Source: Bacteroidales bacterium UBA5287 (GTDB taxonomy: Bacteria; Bacteroidota; Bacteroidia; Bacteroidales; Dysgonomonadaceae). Taken from it: a stretch of 63,007 bases of DNA. Both the position numbers and the translations under genes were made by a program. The notes under the pieces are model-generated. The model was given only the letters and a program-made list of their open reading frames with translations, was not told the DNA's origin and searched no databases. Location of the stretch: assembly GCA_002411345.1 (NCBI GenBank), contig DHSL01000020.1, positions 1 through 63,007 of the forward strand, written 5' to 3'. Positions 25,095 through 33,820 of this stretch are shown in pieces (the first letter of the stretch is position 1; each line of letters opens with the position of its first letter).

Positions 25095-26399
25095 ATGAAA
25101 ATGGACGATAGAGATAAATTTAAAGATTACCTAAAGCAAGAGTTTGATGATTTTGAAACTTCCATTCCTGTGAATGGTTGGAAAGAATTGTCAGATTCAC
25201 TTAATGTGATTAACAGAAGACGAACAATACAACGATGGAGCTCAATTGCTGCCATTTTTGTTCTGCTTTTGGCTGGTAGTTTATACCTAATTCTACGTCA
25301 ACCAGCCATAAATGAGGAAACTATGCTTTCTGACAATCGTATAGAATCTATCAAGAAGGTCGAAGAAATGTCCGAATTGCCTGCTACTGAGAAGATTATT
25401 GCTAAAGTAATATCAAAACAAGAAAGAGTTCCCGTTAAAAGTCACAGAGCTATTATAACCTTGAATAAAAAAGATGATTTAGGAGAAAAAGTTGAACAGT
25501 CAACACTTTTTGTTCAAAATGACAATATAAGCAGTTCATTATCAGTTAATAATATTTCTGATAATATGCCAAATAATGTTGAGGACAAACAATCAGAAAT
25601 CTCTGAAGAAGAGCGTCAACGTCAAATAGAAGAGTTTAGGTTATCGGGTGAAAAAGATATTTTACTGTTAAGCAATGAAGTCCCAAAAGAGAAGAAAGGG
25701 ATTACCCTTGCACTCAATGGCAGTGGTGGTTTTACATCTTCTCGCGGAACAACAAACGCACCTGTTGCAATTCAAAGTTCAGATATGCCGGTTCATTTTT
25801 CGAACGAAAAGCTTTCCATGTCGATGGTCAAAGCAAATGCTGTTTCAGAAGTTCCCAAGCCAAGAAATATTGTAGAAATGGAACATGCTCAACCTGTATC
25901 GTTTGGACTGATTGTTTCGAAAGAATTGTTTACTGATTTCTCATTAGAGACAGGAATCGTTTATACTTATTTATCTTCGCGCGAGAGAAATAGCGGTATG
26001 ATTTACAACAGCAATGCCTCAAGGAATTTCCATTATCTGGGTGTTCCACTTAATGTAAATTATCGATTTTTCTCTATTGGAGATCTTGATTTTTATGGAT
26101 CTATTGGCGGTAAGGTAGAGAAGGATGTTCTTGGTGAATCAAGATATGATGATGAGATAATTGATGGAGAGACCAGTTCATCATCCACAGTTACAATTAT
26201 TGAAAAGATTAAACAAGAGAATCCACAGTTCTCTTTAAATGCAGGCATAGGTTTATCTTATCCTATTTATAATGATTTAAAATTATATGGAAAAATAGGA
26301 AGTGCCTATTATTTTGATGCCAAAAATACTTATAATACTATATATTCCGATAAACAGATTTCCGTTGATTTGAATGTAGGTATTCGTTATGATTTCTAA
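25095..26399 (+). CDS. Membrane protein with anti-sigma-like N-terminus and outer-membrane beta-barrel-like C-terminus
   Basis: This 434-aa protein (ATG at 25095; GTG at 25086 would add three residues) sits 21 bases after the sigma factor gene. Residues 1-50 are charged (KFKDYLKQEFDDFETSIPVNGWKEL) and precede one membrane segment (WSSIAAIFVLLLAGSLYLIL). A low-complexity linker follows to about residue 250. The final 170 residues are strand-rich in the style of porin-family beta-barrels (FHYLGVPLNVNYRFF, FSLNAGIGLSYPIYNDL, ending VGIRYDF with terminal Phe). A single chain with an inner-membrane anchor and a barrel-like domain is unusual. It may regulate the sigma factor while sensing the envelope, but that is inferred. 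Confidence 0.72.
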   Translation: MKMDDRDKFKDYLKQEFDDFETSIPVNGWKELSDSLNVINRRRTIQRWSSIAAIFVLLLAGSLYLILRQPAINEETMLSDNRIESIKKVEEMSELPATEKIIAKVISKQERVPVKSHRAIITLNKKDDLGEKVEQSTLFVQNDNISSSLSVNNISDNMPNNVEDKQSEISEEERQRQIEEFRLSGEKDILLLSNEVPKEKKGITLALNGSGGFTSSRGTTNAPVAIQSSDMPVHFSNEKLSMSMVKANAVSEVPKPRNIVEMEHAQPVSFGLIVSKELFTDFSLETGIVYTYLSSRERNSGMIYNSNASRNFHYLGVPLNVNYRFFSIGDLDFYGSIGGKVEKDVLGESRYDDEIIDGETSSSSTVTIIEKIKQENPQFSLNAGIGLSYPIYNDLKLYGKIGSAYYFDAKNTYNTIYSDKQISVDLNVGIRYDF

Positions 26400-26419
26400 T
26401 TAATTTTATAAGACAACAA

Positions 26420-27145
26420 ATGAAAAAGAATTTATTTTTGATTGCTATTGCAGCTTTAGGTTTGTTTTTTACATCATGCCTTGGAGGTTTAGATAATGAT
26501 TCATCATATGCAGGAAGCAGAGAGTTTGCATATATTGATTATAATGCTGAACACGCTCTGACATACGCTGTTACCCCAGGCAGACTGGGATTGATAACTT
26601 CACCCGAAATTAAGCAGATGGCACCTGGAACAACTGCATTTATTTCTTATTCCTGGACAAGCAAAGATGGTTATGTGTCCAATACAAACGTGTATAATGT
26701 GACATTAACAGAAGAACCTGAAATTATTCCCGGTACATCATTGATTTTGTCAGAGGCACCTGAATCAGTTACGCCATTCAATAAGCTTAATGTATTGTTG
26801 GCCGATCAGTTTAACTATTTTGGTAATCGATGGCTCTTTACATATGATTGGAAAAAGAAAGAAGGCGAGACATCTACCGCTATGTTTTATCTAAATATGT
26901 CGAATTTTGACAGGAATTCATCTGAGTTGATTATCGATGTCAGATTTGTTAAAAGCGGAACAGCCACCGGCACAAAAGAGACTTTGACGCAAGAATTTAT
27001 TGCATTAAATCTTTCAGCATTACGTGATCTTTATGAAACAGAAGGTTCCTCAGGATATCGTGATATAAATGTCAAATTCAGATACAATGCTTCAAATAGC
27101 ACAGGTCCTGTTTTTGTAAATCAAACCACATTAATAAGAATTTGA
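26420..27145 (+). CDS. NigD-like lipoprotein
   Basis: The 241-aa lipoprotein has a signal ending FFTSC (Cys20) followed by LGGLDNDSS and a strand-rich domain of the NigD-like kind found widely in Bacteroidales. The order of motifs (short acidic start, then MAPGTTAFISYSWTSKDG, then a TYDWKKKEGETSTAMFYL block) fits that family. It is 20 bases downstream of the anti-sigma/barrel gene and closes the operon with a strong terminator. Its function is unknown. The confidence covers family assignment, not activity. Confidence 0.65.
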   Translation: MKKNLFLIAIAALGLFFTSCLGGLDNDSSYAGSREFAYIDYNAEHALTYAVTPGRLGLITSPEIKQMAPGTTAFISYSWTSKDGYVSNTNVYNVTLTEEPEIIPGTSLILSEAPESVTPFNKLNVLLADQFNYFGNRWLFTYDWKKKEGETSTAMFYLNMSNFDRNSSELIIDVRFVKSGTATGTKETLTQEFIALNLSALRDLYETEGSSGYRDINVKFRYNASNSTGPVFVNQTTLIRI

Positions 27146-27173
27146 TTTGATTAATTATTTTAAATTTGTTTAT

Positions 27174-27207
27174 AGAGCGGTCTCTTTGAGTAACCGCTCT
27201 TTTTTTA
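27174..27207 (+). terminator. Intrinsic terminator after the sigma operon
   Basis: AGAGCGGT (27174-27181) pairs with ACCGCTCT (27193-27200), followed by seven T. It overlaps the last bases of the convergent radical SAM gene. Confidence 0.85.
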
Positions 27208-28131
27208 TGTATTAAATAATCGACCTTGAGTAGTGTCGCGTTCAATAAATCTTTTTATAATTTTCTCTGTCAGTTCATAATTCTTCAATCCCCAATCCGG
27301 TGCTATAAGTAATTCTTTTGGTGATTGAGAAGCAAATCGTTCAATATAAAAATCAGGATGAAGATGCTCTGCAAAATCCACGCAAAGGTTTACATATTCT
27401 TCAAGAGTATAATTATAAAACGATTCAGGTAAAAGAGAATATTCTTTTGCCATTGCTGTTCCTTTTATGATCTGTAACTGATGAAGTTTGACTGTTGTGA
27501 TTGGTAATTTCGATAGCTTGACAGCATGATTGACAATGTCTTCATCTGTTTCGCCAGGCAAACCCAGAATGAGATGAACCCCTACCGGAATTTTCTTTTC
27601 TGCAGTCATGCAAATAGCATCTACAGAATCTTCCCATGAGTGTTGACGATTAACACGTTCTAATGTTTTGTTTAGAGTGCTTTCCACTCCATATTCAATA
27701 AGGACGAATGTTTTTTTAGACAGTTCTTCAAAATAATCCAGTAGATCCTTAGACATACAATCGGGACGAGTACTTACTACTAATCCTACAACGTTGGGGT
27801 AGGAGAGCGCTTCTTCATATTTATCAATTAAAGAATCAACATCATCGTAAGTGTTGGTATAAGATTGAAAATATGCCAAATACTTCATCTCCGGATATTT
27901 ATGAGAGAAAAAGTTGATACCATCCTTCAATTGTTCAGAAATTGATTTGGTTGGTTTTCCATATCCAGGACTAAAACTTTTATTGTTGCAATAAGTACAT
28001 CCTCCGCGACCTTTTGAGCCGTCGCGATTTGGGCAGGTAAAACCTGCATTAATCGATATTTTCTGCACCTTTGATGGGAACCATTGTGCAAGAAACTCAG
28101 AGAAATCGTGATATGGTTTATTGAAATTCAT
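27205..28131 (-). CDS. Radical SAM protein of the YhcC/TIGR01212 type
   Basis: The 308-aa protein contains C33, C45 and C48 in GFTCPNRDGSKGRGGCTYC, the iron-sulphur ligands of the YhcC family, where the first cysteine is displaced from the usual Cx3Cx2C. VGLVVSTRPDC and PVGVHLILGLPGE follow, as in the family. I place the start at ATG 28131 because the upstream extension (from 28167) is poorly conserved in character. Function in bacteria is unsettled; members may modify RNA. It lies convergent to the sigma operon. Confidence 0.88.
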   Translation of the reverse strand: MNFNKPYHDFSEFLAQWFPSKVQKISINAGFTCPNRDGSKGRGGCTYCNNKSFSPGYGKPTKSISEQLKDGINFFSHKYPEMKYLAYFQSYTNTYDDVDSLIDKYEEALSYPNVVGLVVSTRPDCMSKDLLDYFEELSKKTFVLIEYGVESTLNKTLERVNRQHSWEDSVDAICMTAEKKIPVGVHLILGLPGETDEDIVNHAVKLSKLPITTVKLHQLQIIKGTAMAKEYSLLPESFYNYTLEEYVNLCVDFAEHLHPDFYIERFASQSPKELLIAPDWGLKNYELTEKIIKRFIERDTTQGRLFNT

Positions 28132-28227
28132 AATGAATACAAAGTTAATCATAATTTTAAAGTCCAACTTATGATTACTTTTTTTGATTCTTGATTTGCT
28201 ATTTAGATATTGTAATTATCATATAAA

Positions 28228-28259
28228 AAAAGACTGCTCCAATTACAGAGCAGTCTTTT
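28228..28259 (-). terminator. Intrinsic terminator after rpsA
   Basis: AAAAGACTGCTC (28228-28239) and GAGCAGTCTTTT (28248-28259) are perfect 12-base arms; the minus strand continues with TTT, making a good terminator for rpsA. Confidence 0.85.
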
Positions 28260-28296
28260 CATCATTATTTATTTATACCAAATATTGTTATTGTAC

Positions 28297-30216
28297 TTAT
28301 TCAGCAGCATCTTCTTTTGGTGCTTCATTTTCAGTTTCAACATCAGCTGTTGGTTCTACTTCCGACTCGATCTCAGTAGCATTAGCTTTTTCCTCTGCAG
28401 CTTTCTTGTTCTCTTTAGCTTTCTTTGCAGTAGCCTGATTGTCAAGTTTTTCTTTTAATGCAGCCAATTCTTCGATATCGCCTAAAGTAGTCTTTTCAAG
28501 AGCTGGAGCTGAATTCACTTCAGTCTCATTTTTCTTGGTTTGACGTTTTGCCTTGCGGTTTGCAGCATTTTTCTCATTTTGTTCATCTTCGAATGTGCGA
28601 CTGTGAGAAACAATGATACGTTTAGCATCTTTGTTAAATTCAATCACTTTAAAGTCGAGTTTTTCTTCAACTACAGCTTGTGAGCCATCTTCTTTTACAA
28701 GATGTTTTGGAGTAGCGAAACCTTCAACGCCATATGGAAGAGCAATTACTGCACCTTTTTCAAGTACTTCAACAATAGTTCCTTCATGAACTGAACCTAC
28801 TGTAAAGATTGTTTCGAAGACATCCCAAGGATTTTCTTCAAGTTGTTTGTGACCAAGGCTTAAGCGACGGTTTTCTTTATCTATATCCAGTACTTGTACT
28901 TCGATATTAGCACCTATTTCAGTTATTTCGCTAGGGTGTTTAATTTTCTTAGTCCAAGATAAGTCTGAGATGTGAATCAATCCTTCCACACCATCTTCTA
29001 CTTCAACAAACGCACCGAAATTGGTGAAGTTGCGAACAGTAGCAGAGTGTTGGCTTCCAATAGGATATCTTGTTTCGATATTTTCCCATGGATCCGGTTT
29101 AAGTTGTTTCATGCCCAGAGACATTTTGCGGTCTTCGCGATCAAGTGAAAGAATAACAGCTTCTACCTCATCACCAACTTTTAGGAAGTCCTGTGCGCTA
29201 TGTAAGTGTTGTGTCCAGCTCATTTCTGATACGTGAATCAATCCTTCTACGCCCGGTGCGATTTCAACAAATGCTCCGTAATCGGCCATAACAACCACTT
29301 TACCTTTAACAATGTTGCCCACTTTGATGGTGTCATCCAAAGAATCCCAAGGATGTGGACTCAATTGTTTTAATCCAAGTGCGATACGTTTTCTGTCGTT
29401 ATCAAAATCAAGGATAACCACATTGATCTTTTCGTCTAATGCAACCACTTCATCCGGGTGTTGAATACGTCCCCATGAAAGGTCTGTAATGTGAATAAGA
29501 CCGTCAACTCCACCCAGGTCAACAAATACTCCGTAAGAAGTGATGTTTTTAACAACACCTTCCAGTACCTGACCTTTTTCAAGATGTGAGATGATTTCTT
29601 TTTTCTGTTGTTCCAGTTCCTCTTCAATCAAAGCTTTGTGAGAAACAACCACGTTCTTGTATTCCGGATTGATCTTAACAACTTTGAATTCCATTGTTTT
29701 ATCAACGAACATATCGTAATCGCGGATAGGTTTTACGTCGATTTGTGAACCTGGAAGGAATGCTTCAATTCCAAAAACATCAACAATCATACCGCCTTTA
29801 GTACGGCATTTGATATAACCTTTGATGATTTCGTTATTTTCCATTGCAGCGTTAACTCTTTCCCATGCACGAGTTGCGCGAGCGCTTTTGTGAGAAAGGA
29901 TAAGCTGTCCATTTTTGTCTTCTTGGCTTTCAATGTATACTTCTACTTCGTCACCAACTTTCAGATCAGGGTTGTAACGGAATTCGTTCATTGAAACCAC
30001 ACCATCTGATTTGAAGCCGATATTTACTACGACTTCACGTTTGTTCATGGAAGTTACTGTACCTGTAACAACTTCTTTGTCGCTGATTTTGCTTAGTGTA
30101 CTGTCGTAACTTTCGGTTAATTTTTGTTTGCTTTCTTTGCTGTAGAGATCCCCTTCAGCATAAGCATCCCAATCAAAATTGTCAAGGGGTGCTACATTGT
30201 TTAAATTTTCGCTCAT
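28297..30216 (-). CDS. rpsA: 30S ribosomal protein S1
   Basis: S1 binds mRNA and helps it load onto the ribosome, which is especially important here because Shine-Dalgarno sequences are rare in the window. The 639-aa protein carries six S1 domains: two N-terminal ones (GTVTSMNKREVVVNIGF, GYIKCRTKGGMIVDVFG) and four RNA-binding ones with GVEGLIHISDLSW-type repeats, up to about residue 535. A charged tail rich in K, E and A (to residue 639) follows, longer than in E. coli. Its promoter lies inside the preceding operon's terminator. Confidence 0.95.
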   Translation of the reverse strand: MSENLNNVAPLDNFDWDAYAEGDLYSKESKQKLTESYDSTLSKISDKEVVTGTVTSMNKREVVVNIGFKSDGVVSMNEFRYNPDLKVGDEVEVYIESQEDKNGQLILSHKSARATRAWERVNAAMENNEIIKGYIKCRTKGGMIVDVFGIEAFLPGSQIDVKPIRDYDMFVDKTMEFKVVKINPEYKNVVVSHKALIEEELEQQKKEIISHLEKGQVLEGVVKNITSYGVFVDLGGVDGLIHITDLSWGRIQHPDEVVALDEKINVVILDFDNDRKRIALGLKQLSPHPWDSLDDTIKVGNIVKGKVVVMADYGAFVEIAPGVEGLIHVSEMSWTQHLHSAQDFLKVGDEVEAVILSLDREDRKMSLGMKQLKPDPWENIETRYPIGSQHSATVRNFTNFGAFVEVEDGVEGLIHISDLSWTKKIKHPSEITEIGANIEVQVLDIDKENRRLSLGHKQLEENPWDVFETIFTVGSVHEGTIVEVLEKGAVIALPYGVEGFATPKHLVKEDGSQAVVEEKLDFKVIEFNKDAKRIIVSHSRTFEDEQNEKNAANRKAKRQTKKNETEVNSAPALEKTTLGDIEELAALKEKLDNQATAKKAKENKKAAEEKANATEIESEVEPTADVETENEAPKEDAAE

Positions 30217-30259
30217 TTGTTGTTTAAAATTGAATTAATAAGTTAGACTTTATGTTGTC

Positions 30260-30315
30260 AAAAAAAGTGGTGCAAAGATAATTGGTTTTTTCTTATTAAC
30301 CAACACTTTGCACCA
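30260..30315 (-). promoter_or_regulatory. Terminator hairpin of the exbBD-tonB operon with the rpsA promoter inside
   Basis: On the minus strand, arms at 30306-30315 and 30268-30277 (10 bases, perfect) and an inner pair at 30298-30303 and 30282-30287 form a long hairpin followed by seven T, a terminator for the DJ-1 end of the operon. Inside it are -33-like TTG (30301-30303) and -7 TATCTTTG (30273-30280), spaced 20 bases, for rpsA. Confidence 0.6.
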
Positions 30316-30358
30316 TAAAATATCGATTTAATCAGCTGATTATCTGTAACTGTTATGT

Positions 30359-30910
30359 TTATTTCGAAAACAATAAGCCCTTGGCAACCTGCTCTCTTTT
30401 TTCTTTACCTGCTAAAACTTCTACTAATGTTAATCCAAATTCAAAAACAAACCCCGGGCCTTTTCCCGTTATAATTCTACCATCTACCGTTGTAGCTTCA
30501 GCCGTGTAAGTAGCACCTTTAAGTTCATTTTCAAATCCAGGGTAAGCCGTAGCTTTTTTACCATTTAAAATACCTAAATCACCTAAAACCATTGGTGCAG
30601 CGCAAATGGCCCCAATATGTTTTTTAGTATCCTTAGAGAAAGTCATTAATAATTTTCTTACTCCTTCATGCTCTTTCAAATTTTTAGCACCAGGCATTCC
30701 TCCCGGAAGAACCAGAAGATCTATGTTTGAAAAGTCTGTTTCTTCAAAAAGAGTGTCAGCGATAATTGTAACATTATGAGCGCTTGTAACATCGTATTCT
30801 CCTGTAATAGAGACAGTAGTTACATTGATTCCCGCTCTGCGCAAAACATCTACTGTTGCGATAGCTTCGGTTTCTTCAAAACCTGTAGCTAAAAAGACAA
30901 TAACATTCAT
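30359..30910 (-). CDS. DJ-1/PfpI family protein
   Basis: The 183-aa protein has the DJ-1 layout: FLATGFEETEAIATVDVLRRAG near the start with the conserved glutamate, LLVLPGGMPGAKNL, and the nucleophile elbow IGAICAAPMVL with its cysteine at about residue 104. Family members act as chaperone-like deglycases, proteases or redox sensors; which applies here is not clear. It ends the pdxJ-exbB-exbD-tonB cluster, 13 bases after tonB. AAGGAGG lies just before its start, a Shine-Dalgarno sequence unusual for this genome. Confidence 0.88.
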   Translation of the reverse strand: MNVIVFLATGFEETEAIATVDVLRRAGINVTTVSITGEYDVTSAHNVTIIADTLFEETDFSNIDLLVLPGGMPGAKNLKEHEGVRKLLMTFSKDTKKHIGAICAAPMVLGDLGILNGKKATAYPGFENELKGATYTAEATTVDGRIITGKGPGFVFEFGLTLVEVLAGKEKREQVAKGLLFSK

Positions 30911-30923
30911 TTTTTCCTCCTTA

Positions 30924-31709
30924 TTATCTTAAGTTGAACTTGTAAGTAATTGTTCCTTGTTGATTATTTGCAGATTGAATGGATTCAAATTTTGTACTTC
31001 GCGCAGCTCTTAGCGCTTCATTCCTTAGTGTTGCACTAGGGGTATTTGTTCCACGACCAATTTCCGCGTTAATTACATTGCCTTTTGGGTCTACCGTAAT
31101 TGTGACGACAACTGTACCGTAATCATTAACAGTATATTGAGGTAATATTAAGCCTCCGCTTCCTAATCCGCGACCACCAAGATCATATGTTCCTGTTCCT
31201 CCTACACCTGATGTAGCTCCTTGAGTGGAATTCCCTGTAGAAACACCTTGAGTTCCTGTTCCTTCAGTGTTTCCACGGCTTCCGGAAGTGCTTTCGCCGA
31301 ATAAGCCAGACATTTGCTGATTGATTTTACGACTTTGTGTCTCTTGTTCCCTTTGTTTTCTTGCAGCTTCTTCCTGCAGGCGACGCTCTTCGGCAATACG
31401 TGCACGTTCTGCTTCATTTTGTTCTTTAACGGCAAGTGATTGATATCTGTCTTGTGTTGCTATTGGTGGTTCCGGAACATTTTTGGGAATGCTCTGAGAC
31501 ACCGTAGGCTGTGATGGTTGTGGAACAACTTCAGTCATAACAGATTCCTCATTTCCCCCCGCATCAGGCACATTTCCAAACATTACCGGAATACCTGATA
31601 ATACTTCTGCTTGCCTGGTAAAATGATATTTAATTGAGAATAGAATAAGCAGAAGCAAAAAGCATGATATTATTGCTCCGATAATTCCGCTTATTTGTTC
31701 TTTTGTCAT
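30924..31709 (-). CDS. TonB-family energy transducer
   Basis: The protein spans the inner membrane once (GIIGAIISCFLLLLILFSI), followed by a periplasmic region with Q/E-rich coiled coil (about 90-140), a glycine/threonine-rich linker, and a C-terminal TonB-like domain (VTITVDPKGNVINAEIGRGTN, ending TITYKFNLR). I start at ATG 31709 (261 aa); a GTG at 31721 would add four residues. It would couple the ExbBD proton channel encoded immediately upstream to outer-membrane processes. It lacks a proline-rich spacer, so it resembles the TolA-like or short TonB class. Confidence 0.85.
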   Translation of the reverse strand: MTKEQISGIIGAIISCFLLLLILFSIKYHFTRQAEVLSGIPVMFGNVPDAGGNEESVMTEVVPQPSQPTVSQSIPKNVPEPPIATQDRYQSLAVKEQNEAERARIAEERRLQEEAARKQREQETQSRKINQQMSGLFGESTSGSRGNTEGTGTQGVSTGNSTQGATSGVGGTGTYDLGGRGLGSGGLILPQYTVNDYGTVVVTITVDPKGNVINAEIGRGTNTPSATLRNEALRAARSTKFESIQSANNQQGTITYKFNLR

Positions 31710-31726
31710 TTGCAAATTCACTGTTT

Positions 31727-32137
31727 TTATTCTTCAGGTCTGGTCATTAATACCATGTTGAGGTTGTTCTTATTAGCAATATTCAATATCTTAACGACTT
31801 CACCATAAGGAACCGACTCATCAGCATATAATGCTACAAATGATGATGGATCAGAGCTTTGAGCTACTTGTAGAAAAGGAGTAATCGCATCGAATGCAAC
31901 CTGTTGTTCGGTATCATTTCCTGTGGCTATATAATAATTAAGATCTCTGTCAATTGTAACTCTTGTTACCGGTCTCATTTCAGATTGTTGTGACGATTGT
32001 GGCAGAGCCACCTGAATAGCATTTGGCACAACTATCGTTGATGTGATCATGAAGAATATGAGCAAAAGAAAAATAACATCAGTCATAGATGCCATGCTGA
32101 AATTTGCCTCAATCTTCATTCCTTGCTTTAGTGCCAT
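31727..32137 (-). CDS. exbD: ExbD/TolR biopolymer transport protein
   Basis: This 136-aa protein has one membrane segment near residues 17-37 (MTDVIFLLLIFFMITSTIVV) with the conserved aspartate in SMTDVIFLLLIFF that carries protons. The periplasmic domain (about 40-136) ends in PYGEVVKILNIANKNNLNMVLMTRP, as expected. It is six bases downstream of the ExbB gene and five bases upstream of the TonB-like gene, so the three are translated as a unit. Confidence 0.92.
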   Translation of the reverse strand: MALKQGMKIEANFSMASMTDVIFLLLIFFMITSTIVVPNAIQVALPQSSQQSEMRPVTRVTIDRDLNYYIATGNDTEQQVAFDAITPFLQVAQSSDPSSFVALYADESVPYGEVVKILNIANKNNLNMVLMTRPEE

Positions 32138-32143
32138 TTTGTT

Positions 32144-32863
32144 TTATTTAATTGGTTCGTTTAGTATATCCATAAACTCCATGATTTTAGTTTCCATGGA
32201 AGTCACAATCCCTTTGATACGAGTAGTAAGATAGTTATAACCAAACAATGCAAGGATTCCTACAATCAGACCACCTACAGTTGTAATTAATGCTTCATAA
32301 ATACCTGTAGAAAGAATATCCATTGTTACTGTTGTTGCACTTGACATGTCCATGAATGCTTTTACCATTCCGGTTACTGTACCAAGAAATCCTAACATTG
32401 GAGCGCCTGAAGCAGTAGTTGCAAGAACAGCAAGACCCTTTTCCATACGCGATATTTCTATATTTCCGGCATTTTCAATGGCACTCAGCATTTCTACAGT
32501 AGGTCTTCCCAATCGTGAAATTCCTTTCTCTACCATTCTTGAATATGCAGTATCTGTGTTCTGGCACAGTAGTTTAGATGTATCTATTTTGCCATCATAG
32601 ATATAATCTTTTATGCGATTCATGAACGATTGGTCTTCCTTACCGGTTTTTTTCAAGACAAGAATACGTTCAATGAATACATAAATACTCAGTAAAAGCA
32701 GAACTAATAATACAATCATAATCCATCCCCCCTTGACCGCGAGATCAAAAGCGTTGATTGTAGTCACTGCCGGTGATTCTAATGATGAGCTGACTTGCGG
32801 AACCGCATTAGTCATTGTTGATACAGTATCCATTACTGCTGTTTGTACTTGTAACAGGTTCAT
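32144..32863 (-). CDS. exbB: MotA/TolQ/ExbB proton channel protein
   Basis: The 239-aa protein has three membrane segments: WIMIVLLVLLLLSIYVFIERI, then LGFLGTVTGMVKAFMDM with the conserved GTV motif, and ALITTVGGLIVGILALFGYNYL. These form the proton channel with ExbD. The family signature APMLGFLGTVTGM is intact. An alanine/serine-rich N-terminal extension of about 45 residues is typical of Bacteroidota. It is 62 bases downstream of pdxJ and directly upstream of exbD. Confidence 0.92.
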   Translation of the reverse strand: MNLLQVQTAVMDTVSTMTNAVPQVSSSLESPAVTTINAFDLAVKGGWIMIVLLVLLLLSIYVFIERILVLKKTGKEDQSFMNRIKDYIYDGKIDTSKLLCQNTDTAYSRMVEKGISRLGRPTVEMLSAIENAGNIEISRMEKGLAVLATTASGAPMLGFLGTVTGMVKAFMDMSSATTVTMDILSTGIYEALITTVGGLIVGILALFGYNYLTTRIKGIVTSMETKIMEFMDILNEPIK

Positions 32864-32925
32864 TTATTATAAAGTTAATAATTATGTAATAACCACAAGA
32901 CACGAAGATAGGCAACTATTTTAAG

Positions 32926-33657
32926 TTACTCTTCATTCTTTGGCTCTATTAAACAATTTTTATATGCTTTTATCGTTTTTTCTAAGCCCAAATATAGTGC
33001 ATCCGATATAAGTGCGTGACCTATTGATACTTCTTTAAGCCATGGGATGTTAATATATAAATAATTGAGATTTTCCAGATTCAAATCATGACCTGCGTTT
33101 ACTCCTAATCCCAATTTTTTAGCCAAAGTAGCAGCTTCAACAAATGGTGCGATGGCCTCTTCTTTATTTATTTTGTATTTTTCGGCATACGGACCAGTGT
33201 ATAATTCAACACGATCTGCTCCAATTTTCGAAGCTTCTTGAATCATTTCGGTAACAGGATCAATAAATATAGAGGTGCGTACACCTAAAGATTGAAACTT
33301 ATTCACCACTTCCGTCAGGAATTCCTTATTTAGTTTAGTGTTCCAGCCCGCATTTGATGTAATTGCATCGGCAGCATCAGGAACCAAGGTTACCTGAGTA
33401 GGTCTTATTCTGCTTATGAGATCAATAAACTCTTCAGATGGATAACCTTCTATGTTAAATTCTGTATATACTTTCGATTGTAAATCGAACACATCCGAAT
33501 ATCGGATATGGCGTTCATCCGGACGGGGATGAACTGTTATTCCTTCAGCACCAAACTGCTGACAGTCTATAGCAACCTGAACTACATTTGGTAAATTACC
33601 ACCGCGTGAATTTCTTAATGTTGCAACTTTGTTTATATTTACACTTAATTTTGTCAT
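32926..33657 (-). CDS. pdxJ: Pyridoxine 5'-phosphate synthase
   Basis: PdxJ condenses 1-deoxyxylulose-5-phosphate with aminoacetone phosphate to make vitamin B6 (PNP). The 243-aa TIM barrel shows LSVNINKVATLRNSRG at the start, ITVHPRPDERHI, EFNIEGYPSEEF, VTLVPD, RVELYTGPYA, VNAGHDLNLENL and EVSIGHALISDAL, all conserved active-site blocks. The length matches the family. It begins the minus-strand cluster that continues into exbB; the divergent gene at 33821 starts nearby. Confidence 0.95.
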   Translation of the reverse strand: MTKLSVNINKVATLRNSRGGNLPNVVQVAIDCQQFGAEGITVHPRPDERHIRYSDVFDLQSKVYTEFNIEGYPSEEFIDLISRIRPTQVTLVPDAADAITSNAGWNTKLNKEFLTEVVNKFQSLGVRTSIFIDPVTEMIQEASKIGADRVELYTGPYAEKYKINKEEAIAPFVEAATLAKKLGLGVNAGHDLNLENLNYLYINIPWLKEVSIGHALISDALYLGLEKTIKAYKNCLIEPKNEE

Positions 33658-33820
33658 ATCTCTCTATTCCTGATCACTCTATAGCTATATTCGATTACAA
33701 TTCTTCAACTTAGTTTATTTAAAGTAAGAAAAAAACATAAAAATAGTTCTTTCAAATGCTTTATCCACAAAAAAAGATGATATTTGTAATTCAGTCTGCA
33801 AAATTAATATTATTTGGGAT

